From: Chthonomonadaceae bacterium
GTDB lineage: Bacteria; Armatimonadota; Chthonomonadetes; Chthonomonadales; Chthonomonadaceae
Assembly (NCBI GenBank): GCA_025054835.1
Contig: JANWZQ010000141.1
Span: 1 to 64,000 of the forward strand
Direction of reading: 5' to 3'
Length of the DNA stretch: 64,000 nt
A program made the position numbers and the translations under genes. The notes beneath the pieces are model-generated. The model had not been told where the DNA came from. It saw only the letters and a program-made list of their open reading frames with translations, and did no database searches. Shown piece by piece: positions 44,725 to 54,088 of this stretch (within the stretch, counting starts at the first letter, position 1; each line of letters begins with the position of its first letter).

Positions 44725-45039
44725 GGTTCTTTCCCTTCCGCAGATCTTCGCTTCTGCGCGATGTGGCAGAAGCGCGCTTTCTGTTCGCTACCGACGCATG
44801 GTTTCACTGCTGGCCCGGGCATGCGCACCGCTGCATAAACCAGTTGTTGCAGGGCTCATGGCATACGTCACGCCTGCCCGGCACGACACCCGTGTCCGCT
44901 GCGCGTTCTACCGGTTTTCCCCGGCATGCTTCTTCCCCGTCCCGGGAGAGAAGTCTGCCTGTGGAATAATGATCACACCCCGGGCACGTGCCCGGGCCCT
45001 GCCGCTGTGCCGTCGGCCAGAAGGAGTGTCAGTACCAGT
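44725..45039. other. 315-bp divergent intergenic region
   Basis: Holds an 8-bp hairpin GCTTCTGC/GCAGAAGC (44750-44773) in the leader of the propeller gene and an 18-bp palindrome (44979-44996) before the sigma gene. A GAATAAT at 44964-44970 could be a -10 but has no good -35. Confidence 0.45.
44979..44996 (+). promoter_or_regulatory. 18-bp perfect palindrome upstream of sigma factor gene
   Basis: CCCGGGCACGTGCCCGGG is fully self-complementary with no spacer. It lies 43 nt before the sigma ATG and just after a possible -10 (AATAAT, 44965-44970), so it would be in the early leader: an operator or mRNA hairpin. Confidence 0.4.
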
Positions 45040-45933
45040 ATGAAACGAACGACCAAGTCGGAAGCGCTTCTGGAAAAGAGGGAAGCATCATCGGAAGCCA
45101 CCGGGCGCAAGGGCGACCTTCAACCCTATCTGGGCCGCCTGACCCGACAGAGGCTGCTCACGTTCGAAGAGGAGGTGTGCCTGTCCCGACGTGTTCAGAG
45201 CGGGGACATGCGGGCCAGAGACATTCTCGTGGAAGCCAACATGCGCCTGGTCATCAATATCGCCCGGCACTACCACAGCGCGCTGATCCCGTTTGAGGAC
45301 CTGGTTCAGGAAGGTGCGATTGGCCTGATGACCGCCGCAGAACGGTACGATCCCTCCCGGGGATATCGCTTCAGCACCTACGCCACACACTGGATCAAAC
45401 AGGCGATCAGCCGGGCCATCGACAACAAATCCAAAGCCATCCGGATCCCGGCACACGTTTCTGAGACGCTTCGTAAAGTGGAAAGGACCCGCGCGCTACT
45501 CCAGCGCGAGCTGGGCGAGGAGCCTGGCGCCGAATTGATCGCACAGCACCTGGGTCTGCCCCTGCGCAAGGTCCATGCGTTGTTGCAGGCCTCTCAGGAG
45601 CCCGTTTCGCTGGACATGCTGGTCGGAGAGGAGGAGAACACGACCCTCGCTTCCCTGCTCAATGACAGCAACGCGGCCAACCCGCAGGAAGTGGTGCTCT
45701 CCTCGGAAAAGTACCAGATCCTGCACCGACTGCTGGAAACGCTCACCCCCCGGGAGCGTGAAATCATGCGCCGCCGTCTCGGCATGGATGAGGACAATGC
45801 CGAGGTGCTGCAGGAGATCGGCGAGAAGATGCATATCTCGCGCGAGCGCGTACGGCAGATCGAGGCACAGGCCCTGAAGAAGCTCAAATACGCTGCCAAA
45901 CGCGACGGCCTCTACGGATACATCTGTGACTGA
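45040..45933 (+). CDS. Sigma-70 family RNA polymerase sigma factor (group 2-like)
   Basis: 297 residues from ATG 45040 (AAGGAG about 13 nt upstream). Region 1.2-like YLGRLTRQRLLTFEEEVCLSRRVQ, region 2 FEDLVQEGAIGLMTAAERYDPSRGYRFSTYATHWIKQAI, region 3, and region 4 LTPREREIMRRRLG with HTH EIGEKMHISRERVRQIEAQALKKL. It lacks the long region 1.1, so it is probably an alternative rather than the housekeeping sigma; the latter is not excluded. A strong hairpin follows the stop. Confidence 0.92.
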   Translation: MKRTTKSEALLEKREASSEATGRKGDLQPYLGRLTRQRLLTFEEEVCLSRRVQSGDMRARDILVEANMRLVINIARHYHSALIPFEDLVQEGAIGLMTAAERYDPSRGYRFSTYATHWIKQAISRAIDNKSKAIRIPAHVSETLRKVERTRALLQRELGEEPGAELIAQHLGLPLRKVHALLQASQEPVSLDMLVGEEENTTLASLLNDSNAANPQEVVLSSEKYQILHRLLETLTPREREIMRRRLGMDEDNAEVLQEIGEKMHISRERVRQIEAQALKKLKYAAKRDGLYGYICD

Positions 45934-45957
45934 TCCCCCCGCGTCTTCTCCCTGATG

Positions 45958-45996
45958 AACATCCTCGTTGCTCGCCTGGCGGGTAACGAGGATGTT
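45958..45996. terminator. 12-bp perfect hairpin between convergent genes
   Basis: AACATCCTCGTT (45958-45969) and AACGAGGATGTT (45985-45996) pair around a 15-nt loop. It lies between the sigma stop (45933) and the stop of the convergent membrane protein gene (46025). No T-tract follows. Confidence 0.6.
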
Positions 45997-46024
45997 TGCT
46001 GCAGGCCTCTGCCATCTGCGTGCA

Positions 46025-48160
46025 TCACGGCACCGCCTCCAGCCGGATAGTGCCCACAGAAACCCGTGGCGTAGTGTAGTTCAGCACGATCCGGGGTAGC
46101 AAGAGCCTCTCCTGCTTCCACTGACGCAAGCGGTCTGAAGCCGGCAGGGCGATCGCCAGCAGATATTCGCCCTCCACCAGATGTTGCAATGTGAACGCCC
46201 CCGCAGCATCCGTCACGCTCGATGCGCAGATGGTACGATACGCGTCGAAGCGCGGCAGACGGCCGGGAGGCAGATAGGAAGGCGCGATCATATCGGATGC
46301 GTTGAGCAACCGGGCTTCCAGATCGGGCGGCAGACCATTCAGACGAATGGGGATCGCTCCAACCGGTGTGCCTGCCAGAGGTCGGCCGTTCAGCAGAATG
46401 CGCCCTTCGATACGGCCCTGATGAAACATCGGTCGCTCGGCTCGAATGCGATTTAGAAACGTACGGGGCATCTCGGCCCTGCGATACCACTGCAACGCTC
46501 TATCCCCCACCCCGAACCGCCGGTACAGGTCTCCCATCATCCGCAGGCTCTCCCGATCCGGGTAGACGAACCGTTGTCCGTCTGCAAGGCGGTTCAGCAG
46601 TGCGAGGTTCTCCGGGGATGCTGCGCAGGTGAACAGCATCTCCCGCAACGGCGGCGCAGTACGGATCATGTGCGGGCCGTATTCCTGATCGTCCAGACAG
46701 GCCGCGATCGCATCGGTGATCCGGAACCGAACGCACGCCGCGTTGTACAGATACCGGGTCGCCACCCATGAGAGCGCAGAGCGGTACCTGCGTCGCTGCA
46801 GGAAGTCGCGCACCTTCCGGACTGTCTCGTCGTCCACGAGCAGGCCATCATCGGCCAGCAGGTTCTGTCGCGCCACCCGCACACTGCTATCCAGGATCAG
46901 TACCTCGCGACTCAGAGTTCCCGGGCGTTGCGTGAGTCCGAGGCGCCGCGCCAGTTCCTGTGTAGCTTTACGAGTGTTGGGCACACCACCCGCCGGCATC
47001 CGGGGGGTGTAGGGTAGCGCAATGCCCTGCAGCACGGCCGGGGTGATATCCAGACGTGCAGCCAGCGCCTGTGGCGTGAACGGGCGTTCTGCTGCCCACG
47101 CCAGCAGACATCCCGGCAGTGCCCATCCGAGCAGCAGGCCACGCTGCCTGATCGTCAGGCAGGGACGCCCCAGAGCGTAGAGCAACGCGCCTATCGCAAA
47201 ACCTGTGCCCGCCCAGGCCGCAAAATAGCCCCCGGCGAGCTCGGCAAAGTAGCCTCGATGAAACGTGCCCAGCGTCTGGTAGAGCGTCAACCGGGGTTCC
47301 AGTAGAGGCGGTGCAAGGTGATGCAGTAACAGACCTGCTGTCAGTCCGCACAGGGCGCCAGTCATCAGCAGGTTGGAGAGATTCCCGCGTGGCCAATGCA
47401 ACCGGGGGCGATTGAAATGGCCGGCCAGCCCGTGGCAATGCATTCCCAGCCAGAGCGTTGCCCCCAGCACTCCCAGACGCAGAGCCCACAGCAGTCCCGG
47501 CCTCCCATCCGGGGTCACTGCGGGAATGTAGGCCGCGAGGCTCCTCATTGCCCACAGCAGCAATCCCACGGGCAACCCGGTGCCCAGCAACACGATACCC
47601 GCCTTGCGTAATTGCCGCACCTCCAGCACAATCAGCAACAGATCCAGCCGGGAACCGGTCCGCCACTCCCAGTGCCCCGGGCCAAACAGGCGAAAGGTCG
47701 GGTTGATCACCCCGATGAGCAGACGCAGACCGATGCCGGCCATCAGCACGGTCACTCCAAGCCGGACGGGCGCCCGCATCTCCTGCAGCAATATCAGAGC
47801 GTCCAGCAAACGGTCGGGCCATGCCAGCAGGTGGGACAGGGGCACCCCTGGCATTATCTCCTGCAGGCGCGCCGGGTCCTCGGGGTTCAGAATATGGGGC
47901 AGGACTGCGTCTGCGAAACGGGGCAGGGCCATAATGCCCCCGATCAGCGCAAATGCCACCCCTGTCCAGAAAGCCTGCCAGGGAGCCGCGCGCGCCCACT
48001 GTGCCCGTCGAACAGGCAATCGCCTGGCACGCGCATCCGCCTCTTCTGGTGGCACCTCCCGGACAGTGCCCCCGGTGTCCCCTGCACTGTCTGCACCGGA
48101 ACACCCGTCGTCCCCGGTACGCAGAGGTATGTCGTTCTCGCCCTCTTCCTGCGTCGTCAC
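46025..48160 (-). CDS. Large membrane protein with C-terminal Ig-like/regulatory domain, unknown
   Basis: 711 residues from GTG 48160. A charged N-terminus (1-55) is followed by about seven membrane helices (near 62-80, 133-152, 186-206, 222-242, 262-282, 310-331 and 340-356). The soluble C-terminal half has helical repeats (RRRYRSALSWVATRYLYNAA, SLRMMGDLYRRFGVGDRALQWYRRA) and then a carboxypeptidase-regulatory-like beta domain (583-690: IEGRILLNGRPLAGTPV, SSVTDAAGAFTLQHLVEGEYLLAI). I do not recognise the family. It is monocistronic and converges on the sigma gene. Confidence 0.78.
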   Translation of the reverse strand: MTTQEEGENDIPLRTGDDGCSGADSAGDTGGTVREVPPEEADARARRLPVRRAQWARAAPWQAFWTGVAFALIGGIMALPRFADAVLPHILNPEDPARLQEIMPGVPLSHLLAWPDRLLDALILLQEMRAPVRLGVTVLMAGIGLRLLIGVINPTFRLFGPGHWEWRTGSRLDLLLIVLEVRQLRKAGIVLLGTGLPVGLLLWAMRSLAAYIPAVTPDGRPGLLWALRLGVLGATLWLGMHCHGLAGHFNRPRLHWPRGNLSNLLMTGALCGLTAGLLLHHLAPPLLEPRLTLYQTLGTFHRGYFAELAGGYFAAWAGTGFAIGALLYALGRPCLTIRQRGLLLGWALPGCLLAWAAERPFTPQALAARLDITPAVLQGIALPYTPRMPAGGVPNTRKATQELARRLGLTQRPGTLSREVLILDSSVRVARQNLLADDGLLVDDETVRKVRDFLQRRRYRSALSWVATRYLYNAACVRFRITDAIAACLDDQEYGPHMIRTAPPLREMLFTCAASPENLALLNRLADGQRFVYPDRESLRMMGDLYRRFGVGDRALQWYRRAEMPRTFLNRIRAERPMFHQGRIEGRILLNGRPLAGTPVGAIPIRLNGLPPDLEARLLNASDMIAPSYLPPGRLPRFDAYRTICASSVTDAAGAFTLQHLVEGEYLLAIALPASDRLRQWKQERLLLPRIVLNYTTPRVSVGTIRLEAVP

Positions 48161-48488
48161 CGATCTCGCCCTACCCTATTCGTGTGTTACAGGATACCTG
48201 TTTCCCCTGCCTTCTGGAAGGTCCGGGTGCCGGTGGAGACGCAGGCATGTGCATCCTGCATAGGTGCCAGTATCTTCCAGCATCTGATCTGCCTGCAGAC
48301 ACGGGCAGTCAACGGCTACAACCGTCATCTGTTGACGGGCAGCCTGGATCTCGCACATTGTAGCCAGACGCGGTTGCACAGATCATGACCGGGCTATGGT
48401 AGTTCGCCAGCAGACCAGCAGAGAGTCCTGACTGCCTGCGGACACTTTCTGCAGACTTCCTGGCGCCCTCCCCCGGATCTCTGCCATG
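48161..48488. other. 328-bp intergenic region
   Basis: No gene seen. Contains a CCGTCA/TGACGG hairpin (48322-48338) inside a wider inverted repeat GTCAAC (48308-48313) with GTTGAC (48331-48336). A weak TATCCT -10-like element lies upstream of the large membrane protein gene on the minus strand. Confidence 0.4.
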
Positions 48489-49223
48489 TTAACCGGGTTT
48501 CACAGCAATGATCTGTGCCAGAGACAGGTACTGCTGCACAGCGTCGTCCCAGAGCGTCTGCTCGGTGTAGAGTAGAAGACGCCAACCGCGGTACAGGAAT
48601 TTCAACTCGTCGTGCTCCATGCAGTAGGCGCCAGCCTGCACAGGAGCCTCTCCCCGCATGTACACGCTGACGCTATGCATGCCCCCTGCAGACGTCCCGG
48701 ATTGAAGCCGTTGCAGGTAGGAAACGCAACGCTCCCCCAGAAACTGCAGGGCGTTGTATGTGTGCACCATGGAGACCGGAACAGGAAAACGGTAGACCTC
48801 CAGAGGGCACTGCACGCTTGTCAATCCGACGCGTGCTTCGCGAGCCAGAACTTCCAGTCGTTCCAGAGCATCCCCGGATGGATCCACGACGATCACGTCG
48901 AAACCCGCCTGCGCGAAGTAGACAGCGTCGCCTTCTGCGCCTCCTCCCGGGATCAGCAACAGGCCTTGCCGTTCGCCGTACAGGCGTTTCCAGTAGTGCA
49001 ACGCCTGACGCGCCAGAGGGCTGACCTCCGGCATGTGCGCCGGACTTTCATGATCATATACAGACCGATCTCTCAGAGGATCCTCCGACACACTCGATCC
49101 CCCGGACCCGCGACCGGAACAGCGGGGTTCCGCTCGCTGATCTGCAGGCCGGTAAACAGAATGGACGCGCTGCTCCATGAGATCGGCCAGCGCGTCCAGC
49201 GGTTCGAGAAAGGGATCGCTCAT
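48489..49223 (-). CDS. SAM-dependent methyltransferase-like protein
   Basis: 244 residues. The class I Rossmann motif LLLIPGGGAEGDAVYFAQAGFDVIVVDPSGDALERL resembles TehB/thiopurine methyltransferase-like enzymes, and the acidic end of strand 2 (VDPS) fits SAM binding. Later strands are less clear (VSMVHTYNALQFLGE). The ATG at 49223 lies 3 nt before the leuD stop region, so it is co-transcribed with leuC-leuD; a link to leucine synthesis is not obvious. Confidence 0.78.
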   Translation of the reverse strand: MSDPFLEPLDALADLMEQRVHSVYRPADQRAEPRCSGRGSGGSSVSEDPLRDRSVYDHESPAHMPEVSPLARQALHYWKRLYGERQGLLLIPGGGAEGDAVYFAQAGFDVIVVDPSGDALERLEVLAREARVGLTSVQCPLEVYRFPVPVSMVHTYNALQFLGERCVSYLQRLQSGTSAGGMHSVSVYMRGEAPVQAGAYCMEHDELKFLYRGWRLLLYTEQTLWDDAVQQYLSLAQIIAVKPG

Positions 49224-49226
49224 ACC

Positions 49227-49850
49227 TTACGGTACGTTCTGCATAACGCCACGCTTCCACGGCGGGCGCCGCGCCTCGTAGGCCGCGATGTCCGCCTCCT
49301 GTTGCAGGGTCAGTCCGATGTCATCCAGACCATGCAGAAGACAGTGCTTCCGGAACGGGTCAATCTCAAAGGATATCTGTACTGCTTCCCCGTCACAGAC
49401 GGTCTGCGCCTCCAGATCCACCGTCAACCGGTATCCGGGTTGCGCCCGGGCCTTCTCGATCAACGCACGCACGGTGTCTTCAGGAAGCACCACCGGCAAC
49501 AGGCCATTTTTGAAGCAGTTGTTATAAAAGATATCGGCAAACGAAGGGGCAATGATCACCCGGAAACCGTAGTCCATCAGGGCCCACGGTGCGTGCTCCC
49601 GTGAAGAGCCACAACCGAAGTTCCTGCCTGTAACCAGAATGGTCGCCCCGCGATACTCTGGCGCGTTCAGCTCAAAGTTCGGGTCAGGCGTTTGACCGTC
49701 GCTCAGGTAGCGCCAGTCGAAAAAGAGAAAAGGGCCAAATCCGGTACGTTCGATGCGCTTCAAAAACTGCTTGGGTATGATCTGATCGGTATCCACGTTC
49801 ACCCGGTCCAGTGGCGCTACCACACCGGTTTCACGTACAAACGGTTGCAT
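49227..49850 (-). CDS. leuD: 3-isopropylmalate dehydratase small subunit
   Basis: 207 residues. With LeuC it isomerises 2-isopropylmalate to 3-isopropylmalate in leucine synthesis. [22 protein letters not shown] and [17 protein letters not shown] are diagnostic. It starts 8 bp after the leuC stop. Confidence 0.96.
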   Translation of the reverse strand: MQPFVRETGVVAPLDRVNVDTDQIIPKQFLKRIERTGFGPFLFFDWRYLSDGQTPDPNFELNAPEYRGATILVTGRNFGCGSSREHAPWALMDYGFRVIIAPSFADIFYNNCFKNGLLPVVLPEDTVRALIEKARAQPGYRLTVDLEAQTVCDGEAVQISFEIDPFRKHCLLHGLDDIGLTLQQEADIAAYEARRPPWKRGVMQNVP

Positions 49851-49858
49851 GTCCTCTC

Positions 49859-51259
49859 CTATTTCCAGTCGCGAACGTCCACCAGATGGCCAGCAATGGC
49901 GGCGGCGGCGGCCATGGGGGGACTGACCAGATGCGTGCGTCCTCCCCGGCCCTGCCGCCCCTCGAAGTTCCGGTTGGACGTCGAGGCGCAGCGTTCACCG
50001 GGGCGCAGAATGTCGGGATTCATGCCCAGACACATCGAGCACCCGGCCTCACGCCATTCAAATCCAGCCTCTTTGAAGATCCGGTCCAGCCCCTCCTGTT
50101 CTGCCTGACGCCGCACCTGGGTTGAGCCGGGCACCACAATCGCGTGTACATCCGGGTGGACTTTCCGCCCCCTTGCCACTTCGGCCGCTGCGCGCAGGTC
50201 TTCAATTCGCCCGTTGGTGCACGATCCGATGAATACCCGATCCAGCTTGATCGACTGCATGGGTGTATGCGGCATCAGCCCCATATACTCCAGCGCCCGC
50301 TCCGCAGCACGCCGGTCAGCTTCCGAGGTGAATTCTTCCGGCGACGGCACACATCCTGTGATGGGCACGACCATACCGGGGCTGGTTCCCCAGGTCACGT
50401 GAGGCGCGATCTCACTCCCATCGAGCGTCACCTGTGCATCAAAGCGGGCGCCGGGATCAGTCGATAATGTGCGCCACTCCGCCAGCGCGGCCTCCCAGTC
50501 CGCGCCCTGCGGTGCGTATGGCCTGCCTTTTACGTATGCAAAAGTCTTCTCATCGGGAGCGATGAGCCCCGCGCGCGCGCCGGCCTCGATGCTCATGTTG
50601 CACACCGTCATCCGACCTTCCATGGAAAGGGCGCGGATCACCTCCCCCGTGTACTCGATCACGTAGCCAGTAGCGCCGTCGGTGCCAATACGACCGATGA
50701 TCGCGAGGATCACATCCTTCGCGGTGACACCGTAGCCCAGCGTCCCATCCACACGGATCTCCATGGTTTTCGGACGGCTCTGCCACAGGCACTGCGTGGC
50801 CAGGACGTGCTCTACCTCGCTGGTTCCAATGCCGAACGCCAGAGCCCCGAAAGCGCCATGTGTGCTGGTGTGGCTGTCACCGCAGACGATCGTCATCCCC
50901 GGTTGCGTCAGCCCCAGTTCCGGTCCGATCACGTGCACAATGCCCTGCCTCGGGTCACGCAGATGGAACAGGGTAATGCCGAACTCCGCGCAGTTGCGCT
51001 CCAGCGCCTCCATCTGCCGCTTCGATATCGGGTCTGCAACGGGCAGAGAACGATCGGTGGTGGGCACATTGTGATCCATGGTAGCAACCGTCAGGTCCGG
51101 GCGGCGTACCCTGCGTCCACTCAGGCGCAACCCGTCGAATGCCTGCGGAGAAGTTACCTCATGGATCAGGTGCAGGTCGATGTACAGCAGATCCGGACGA
51201 CCGGGCTCGGAGCGCACCACATGCGCGTCCCAGATCTTTTCCAGCATCGTCTTTGGCAT
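49859..51259 (-). CDS. leuC: 3-isopropylmalate dehydratase large subunit
   Basis: 466 residues. Aconitase-type [4Fe-4S] enzyme. Cluster ligands lie in [13 protein letters not shown] and [24 protein letters not shown] and MDHNVPT are further family motifs. The start overlaps the upstream 76-codon gene as TGATG, implying translational coupling. It belongs to the single-function bacterial LeuC group by length. Confidence 0.96.
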   Translation of the reverse strand: MPKTMLEKIWDAHVVRSEPGRPDLLYIDLHLIHEVTSPQAFDGLRLSGRRVRRPDLTVATMDHNVPTTDRSLPVADPISKRQMEALERNCAEFGITLFHLRDPRQGIVHVIGPELGLTQPGMTIVCGDSHTSTHGAFGALAFGIGTSEVEHVLATQCLWQSRPKTMEIRVDGTLGYGVTAKDVILAIIGRIGTDGATGYVIEYTGEVIRALSMEGRMTVCNMSIEAGARAGLIAPDEKTFAYVKGRPYAPQGADWEAALAEWRTLSTDPGARFDAQVTLDGSEIAPHVTWGTSPGMVVPITGCVPSPEEFTSEADRRAAERALEYMGLMPHTPMQSIKLDRVFIGSCTNGRIEDLRAAAEVARGRKVHPDVHAIVVPGSTQVRRQAEQEGLDRIFKEAGFEWREAGCSMCLGMNPDILRPGERCASTSNRNFEGRQGRGGRTHLVSPPMAAAAAIAGHLVDVRDWK

Positions 51260-51489
51260 CAGGCTTCCTCTCCGCTCCCGATGCCCCCCAGCAACGCACG
51301 CGCCTGACGCAACCGCTCCTCGGCCAGATCACCACCCTCCCTGACCTGTTGGATGTCGCTCAGCGACAGATAGAGCTTGCTCACGCCGTCCAGATCGGTA
51401 TTGGCGATGTCCAGTACGATCCAGCCCTCCGGGTCCGTATCTCCCTGGTAATGGGCAGTGAAGCGCATTTTCCGTTTCGGGAACCGCAT
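51259..51489 (-). CDS. Small protein of unknown function ahead of leuC
   Basis: 76 residues from ATG 51489, with GAGGAGG 6 nt upstream, better than the ATG at 51522. It looks like a small beta-rich fold with acidic helix ([27 protein letters not shown]). No family recognised. Its stop overlaps the leuC start, so it is made with LeuC; a role in leucine synthesis or its control is only inferred from position. Confidence 0.7.
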   Translation of the reverse strand: MRFPKRKMRFTAHYQGDTDPEGWIVLDIANTDLDGVSKLYLSLSDIQQVREGGDLAEERLRQARALLGGIGSGEEA

Positions 51490-51522
51490 ACAAGCCTCCT
51501 CGCGTGGGATCACCTGCAGCAC

Positions 51523-51528
51523 ATTGTA
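51523..51528 (-). promoter_or_regulatory. Candidate -10 of the leuC-leuD operon
   Basis: TACAAT on the minus strand, predicted start near 51516, 27 nt before ATG 51489. The -35 hexamer is weak. The 9-mer TACAATGTG also occurs at the sensor-kinase promoter. Confidence 0.4.
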
Positions 51529-51589
51529 CCCAATCTAACGCGATCCGCACAGGGGACTACATGCATGAAATGCCCGGAGCGCCGGATCC

Positions 51590-51844
51590 TCACATCGGTT
51601 GCGTCCCGCAGATCACGGGCGTATCGACATCGGTGTGCGACAGGATAGCCAGATGCGCCAACGCACATCGAGGACAGAAGTGCAACGCTTTCCCGTTATG
51701 GACTACAAACAACCATCCGTGGAGCGCATTCTCTGGCTCGTGCCCCTCTTCATCTCGTCCCGGGAGCGCGACCGGGAGCGGTACAGTAACCCCACATCCC
51801 GCACCGTCACACAGGATCCATCGTCCTTCTGCATCCAGGCTCAT
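51590..51844 (-). CDS. Small cysteine-rich, probable zinc-binding protein
   Basis: 84 residues. Cys12 and Cys17 (LCDGAGC) pair with Cys57 and Cys60 (HFCPRC), a spacing consistent with a zinc ribbon; His64 is an extra possible ligand. The middle GWLFVVHNGKALHFCPRC is beta-like. ATG follows GGAG closely. No known family assigned; function unknown. Confidence 0.65.
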   Translation of the reverse strand: MSLDAEGRWILCDGAGCGVTVPLPVALPGRDEEGHEPENALHGWLFVVHNGKALHFCPRCALAHLAILSHTDVDTPVICGTQPM

Positions 51845-52028
51845 CGCTCCACGCCTTTCTGCGCCCCTACCTCTCCCATCGGGATCAGTGTACAGCGGTC
51901 ACGTTCCACTCACATCCACAAAACGACGGATTATGCGCAAAGCAGCGGAGTCCGATCGGCCCGGCAGGGGTGTACCAGACGCGAAACAGCCTCGGCCAGA
52001 GCAGAACAGAGCGAAGAGTAGCAGGGGA

Positions 52029-52709
52029 TCAGGAGGGGGGCAGCAACCCTTTGCGTGCTGCCCAGACGGCGGCCTGCACGCGATCGGATACGCCCAGTTT
52101 GTTAATGATATGCTCGACGTGTGACTTGACGGTGCTCTCCGCGATGAATAGTACCGAAGCGATGTCCCGGTTGGACAACCCGGTAGCCAGCAGGCGCAAC
52201 ACGTCCATTTCGCGCTCGGTGAGCGGCTCTATCAGATCTTCTGAGTCCGCCGTCTGCGGGCTGACACTGCGCAGGGAGCGCGCCAGTTCCTGCGCAGAGA
52301 GCAGCATTTCCCCCGCCGCGATGGCACGCAGGGCTTTTAGCAGAGCGTCACGCTCAATTCCCTTCAACAGGTAACCGGCGGCGCCTCCAGCGACTGCACG
52401 GGCCATGTAAGTTGGATTGTCATATGTGGTGAGCATCACCACAGCCGTTTTTGGCGACTTCTTCTTAACAGCTACCAGCGCTTCCAGTCCGTCTCCGCCC
52501 GCCATACGGATGTCCATCAGCACGATGTCCGGCTGGAGTCGCTCCACGACTTCCACGGCCTCGCGCCCCGATCCAGCCTCGCCGACCACGCGGAACTCTG
52601 TGTCCTCCAGCATGCTGCTCACGCCTCCGCGCCAGATGGCGTGATCGTCTACCAGCACCACCGTGTAACCGGTGTTCTCCGTATGGCTCCCGGTCTCTCT
52701 GTCAGTCAT
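52029..52709 (-). CDS. NarL/FixJ-family response regulator
   Basis: 226 residues. Receiver with Asp21-Asp22, phosphoacceptor Asp66 in IVLMDIRMAGGDG (Ala replaces the usual Pro after Met), and Lys116; LuxR-type helix-turn-helix at about 160-226 (LTEREMDVLRLLATGLSNRDIASVLFIAESTVKSHVEHII). Its start overlaps the upstream sensor kinase stop, so the two form a cognate pair. Confidence 0.95.
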   Translation of the reverse strand: MTDRETGSHTENTGYTVVLVDDHAIWRGGVSSMLEDTEFRVVGEAGSGREAVEVVERLQPDIVLMDIRMAGGDGLEALVAVKKKSPKTAVVMLTTYDNPTYMARAVAGGAAGYLLKGIERDALLKALRAIAAGEMLLSAQELARSLRSVSPQTADSEDLIEPLTEREMDVLRLLATGLSNRDIASVLFIAESTVKSHVEHIINKLGVSDRVQAAVWAARKGLLPPS

Positions 52710-53914
52710 CGCACTTTTCTACCTCGTTCGAGTTCAACGATCGGCAGCACGGCATGCACGGTTGTGCCTTCCCCCGGAGCGCTCTGCAACGTGTATCTGC
52801 CATTCAGCAAGTTGACGCGGGCCACCATGCTGTGCAGACCGACATGGGCGTCATCGCTGGTTTTCTCTTCCAGCACGAAGCCCCTGCCCCAGTCACGTAC
52901 CTCCAGTGTCAGATGCTCGTGGCCGGCCATGTCCCTGTCAGCCAGCAACATCACGCGGACCCGTGTGGTGCCGGAATGTCGGCGTGCATTGGTCAACGCC
53001 TCCTGTACCACGCGATAGACCGTTGTCTCCAGCAGGGTATCGAAGCGGCGGCCTGCGATGTTGTGGATCAGGTCGGCTGCATCCCAGCCAGCGCGTCGCT
53101 TCTCCTCGTTGAGCAACTGCTCCACGGCGCCGGCCAGCCCCAGGTCGTCCAGCGCCAGCGGACGCAGGCCGTTAACCAGCCGACGGGACTCCATGACGGC
53201 CTGCTTCAGGTACTGCATGCCCTGCTCCAGCTCACGCTGGGCCCGATCCAGCTTCTGCTGTTGCTGCGCATGACGGAACGCCTCCAGATGCGCGTGTGCC
53301 GCCATCACGTACTGCGTCAGGCCGTCATGCAGATCATAGGCCACTGCCCGACGCTCTTCCTCCTGCGCGGCGATCAGGCCACTGACCAGGGCACGTTGTC
53401 GGGCCAGCATGTGCAGGTTGTGGATCGCGACAGCCGCGTAGGCGCTCAACGCCTGTACCGCTGCCTCGTCCGCCTCGGTGAAGACGCCACCGTCCTGCTT
53501 GTCCGTCAGGTAGAGGCTTCCCAGGACCTGCTCACCGCTCCGGATGGGTACCCCGAGGAAACTCTGCATCGGCGGGTGATGGGGTGGAAACCCCACAAAG
53601 GCCGGGTGCTCGGTCATCCGTTCAACGCGCAACGGTTCGGCGCGCTGCAGCAGCAGGCCCAGAATTCCCTTCCCGGTAGGGCGCACTCCGATCCGCGCGA
53701 TCTCCTCCGCACTCAGCCCCGCGGTCACAAACTCGGCAAGCCCATGCCCACCTGTTTTTGCCACGCCCAGCGCAGCATAGCGAGCCTGCACCAGATCCCG
53801 CGCAGCCTCGACGATATGCTGCAGCGCTGTCACACCGGTACGGCTCGCCAGAATGTCCAGTGCAACCCGGTTGGCCGTCTCCAGCAACAGTGTCTTCTGC
53901 TCTACAAGATCCAT
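52706..53914 (-). CDS. GAF-domain sensor histidine kinase (NarX/HisKA_3 type)
   Basis: 402 residues from ATG 53914; the raw ORF is longer. A GAF domain spans about 15-170 (VLGSLYLTDKQDGGVFTEADEAAV), then HisKA_3 with His196 in VAYDLHDGLTQYV, and an HATPase with VYRVVQEALTNARRHSG and VRDWGRGF. The DHp/ATPase arrangement is typical of NarX/DegS kinases. No membrane helix, so it senses a cytoplasmic signal. It pairs with the overlapping NarL-like regulator. Confidence 0.93.
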   Translation of the reverse strand: MDLVEQKTLLLETANRVALDILASRTGVTALQHIVEAARDLVQARYAALGVAKTGGHGLAEFVTAGLSAEEIARIGVRPTGKGILGLLLQRAEPLRVERMTEHPAFVGFPPHHPPMQSFLGVPIRSGEQVLGSLYLTDKQDGGVFTEADEAAVQALSAYAAVAIHNLHMLARQRALVSGLIAAQEEERRAVAYDLHDGLTQYVMAAHAHLEAFRHAQQQQKLDRAQRELEQGMQYLKQAVMESRRLVNGLRPLALDDLGLAGAVEQLLNEEKRRAGWDAADLIHNIAGRRFDTLLETTVYRVVQEALTNARRHSGTTRVRVMLLADRDMAGHEHLTLEVRDWGRGFVLEEKTSDDAHVGLHSMVARVNLLNGRYTLQSAPGEGTTVHAVLPIVELERGRKVR

Positions 53915-53941
53915 GGCCCTGACAGACTCTCCCCTGCCCAC

Positions 53942-53973
53942 ATTGTACCTTATCCCTGCGTAAACACAGGGAT
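53942..53973 (-). promoter_or_regulatory. -10 element plus inverted repeat between sensor kinase and GH44 gene
   Basis: Minus-strand TACAAT at 53942-53947. Overlapping the -35 region is a perfect 7-bp inverted repeat, ATCCCTG (53952-53958) and CAGGGAT (53967-53973), spaced by 8 nt. It is a candidate operator for the divergent genes. Confidence 0.45.
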
Positions 53974-54088
53974 GCTGCATCACACCGGCAGTTCTGCAGG
54001 AAACCGTGGCAGGATCCACCGGGCGATCCCGTCGAAATGATGGAATAGGCCGTGGGTATCGCATTCGTGACATGGAGGAGGTAGAGGG

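Noticed and set aside
52754-54040. 428-codon plus-strand ORF over the sensor kinase
   Set aside because: Antisense to a clear histidine kinase; no recognisable motif.
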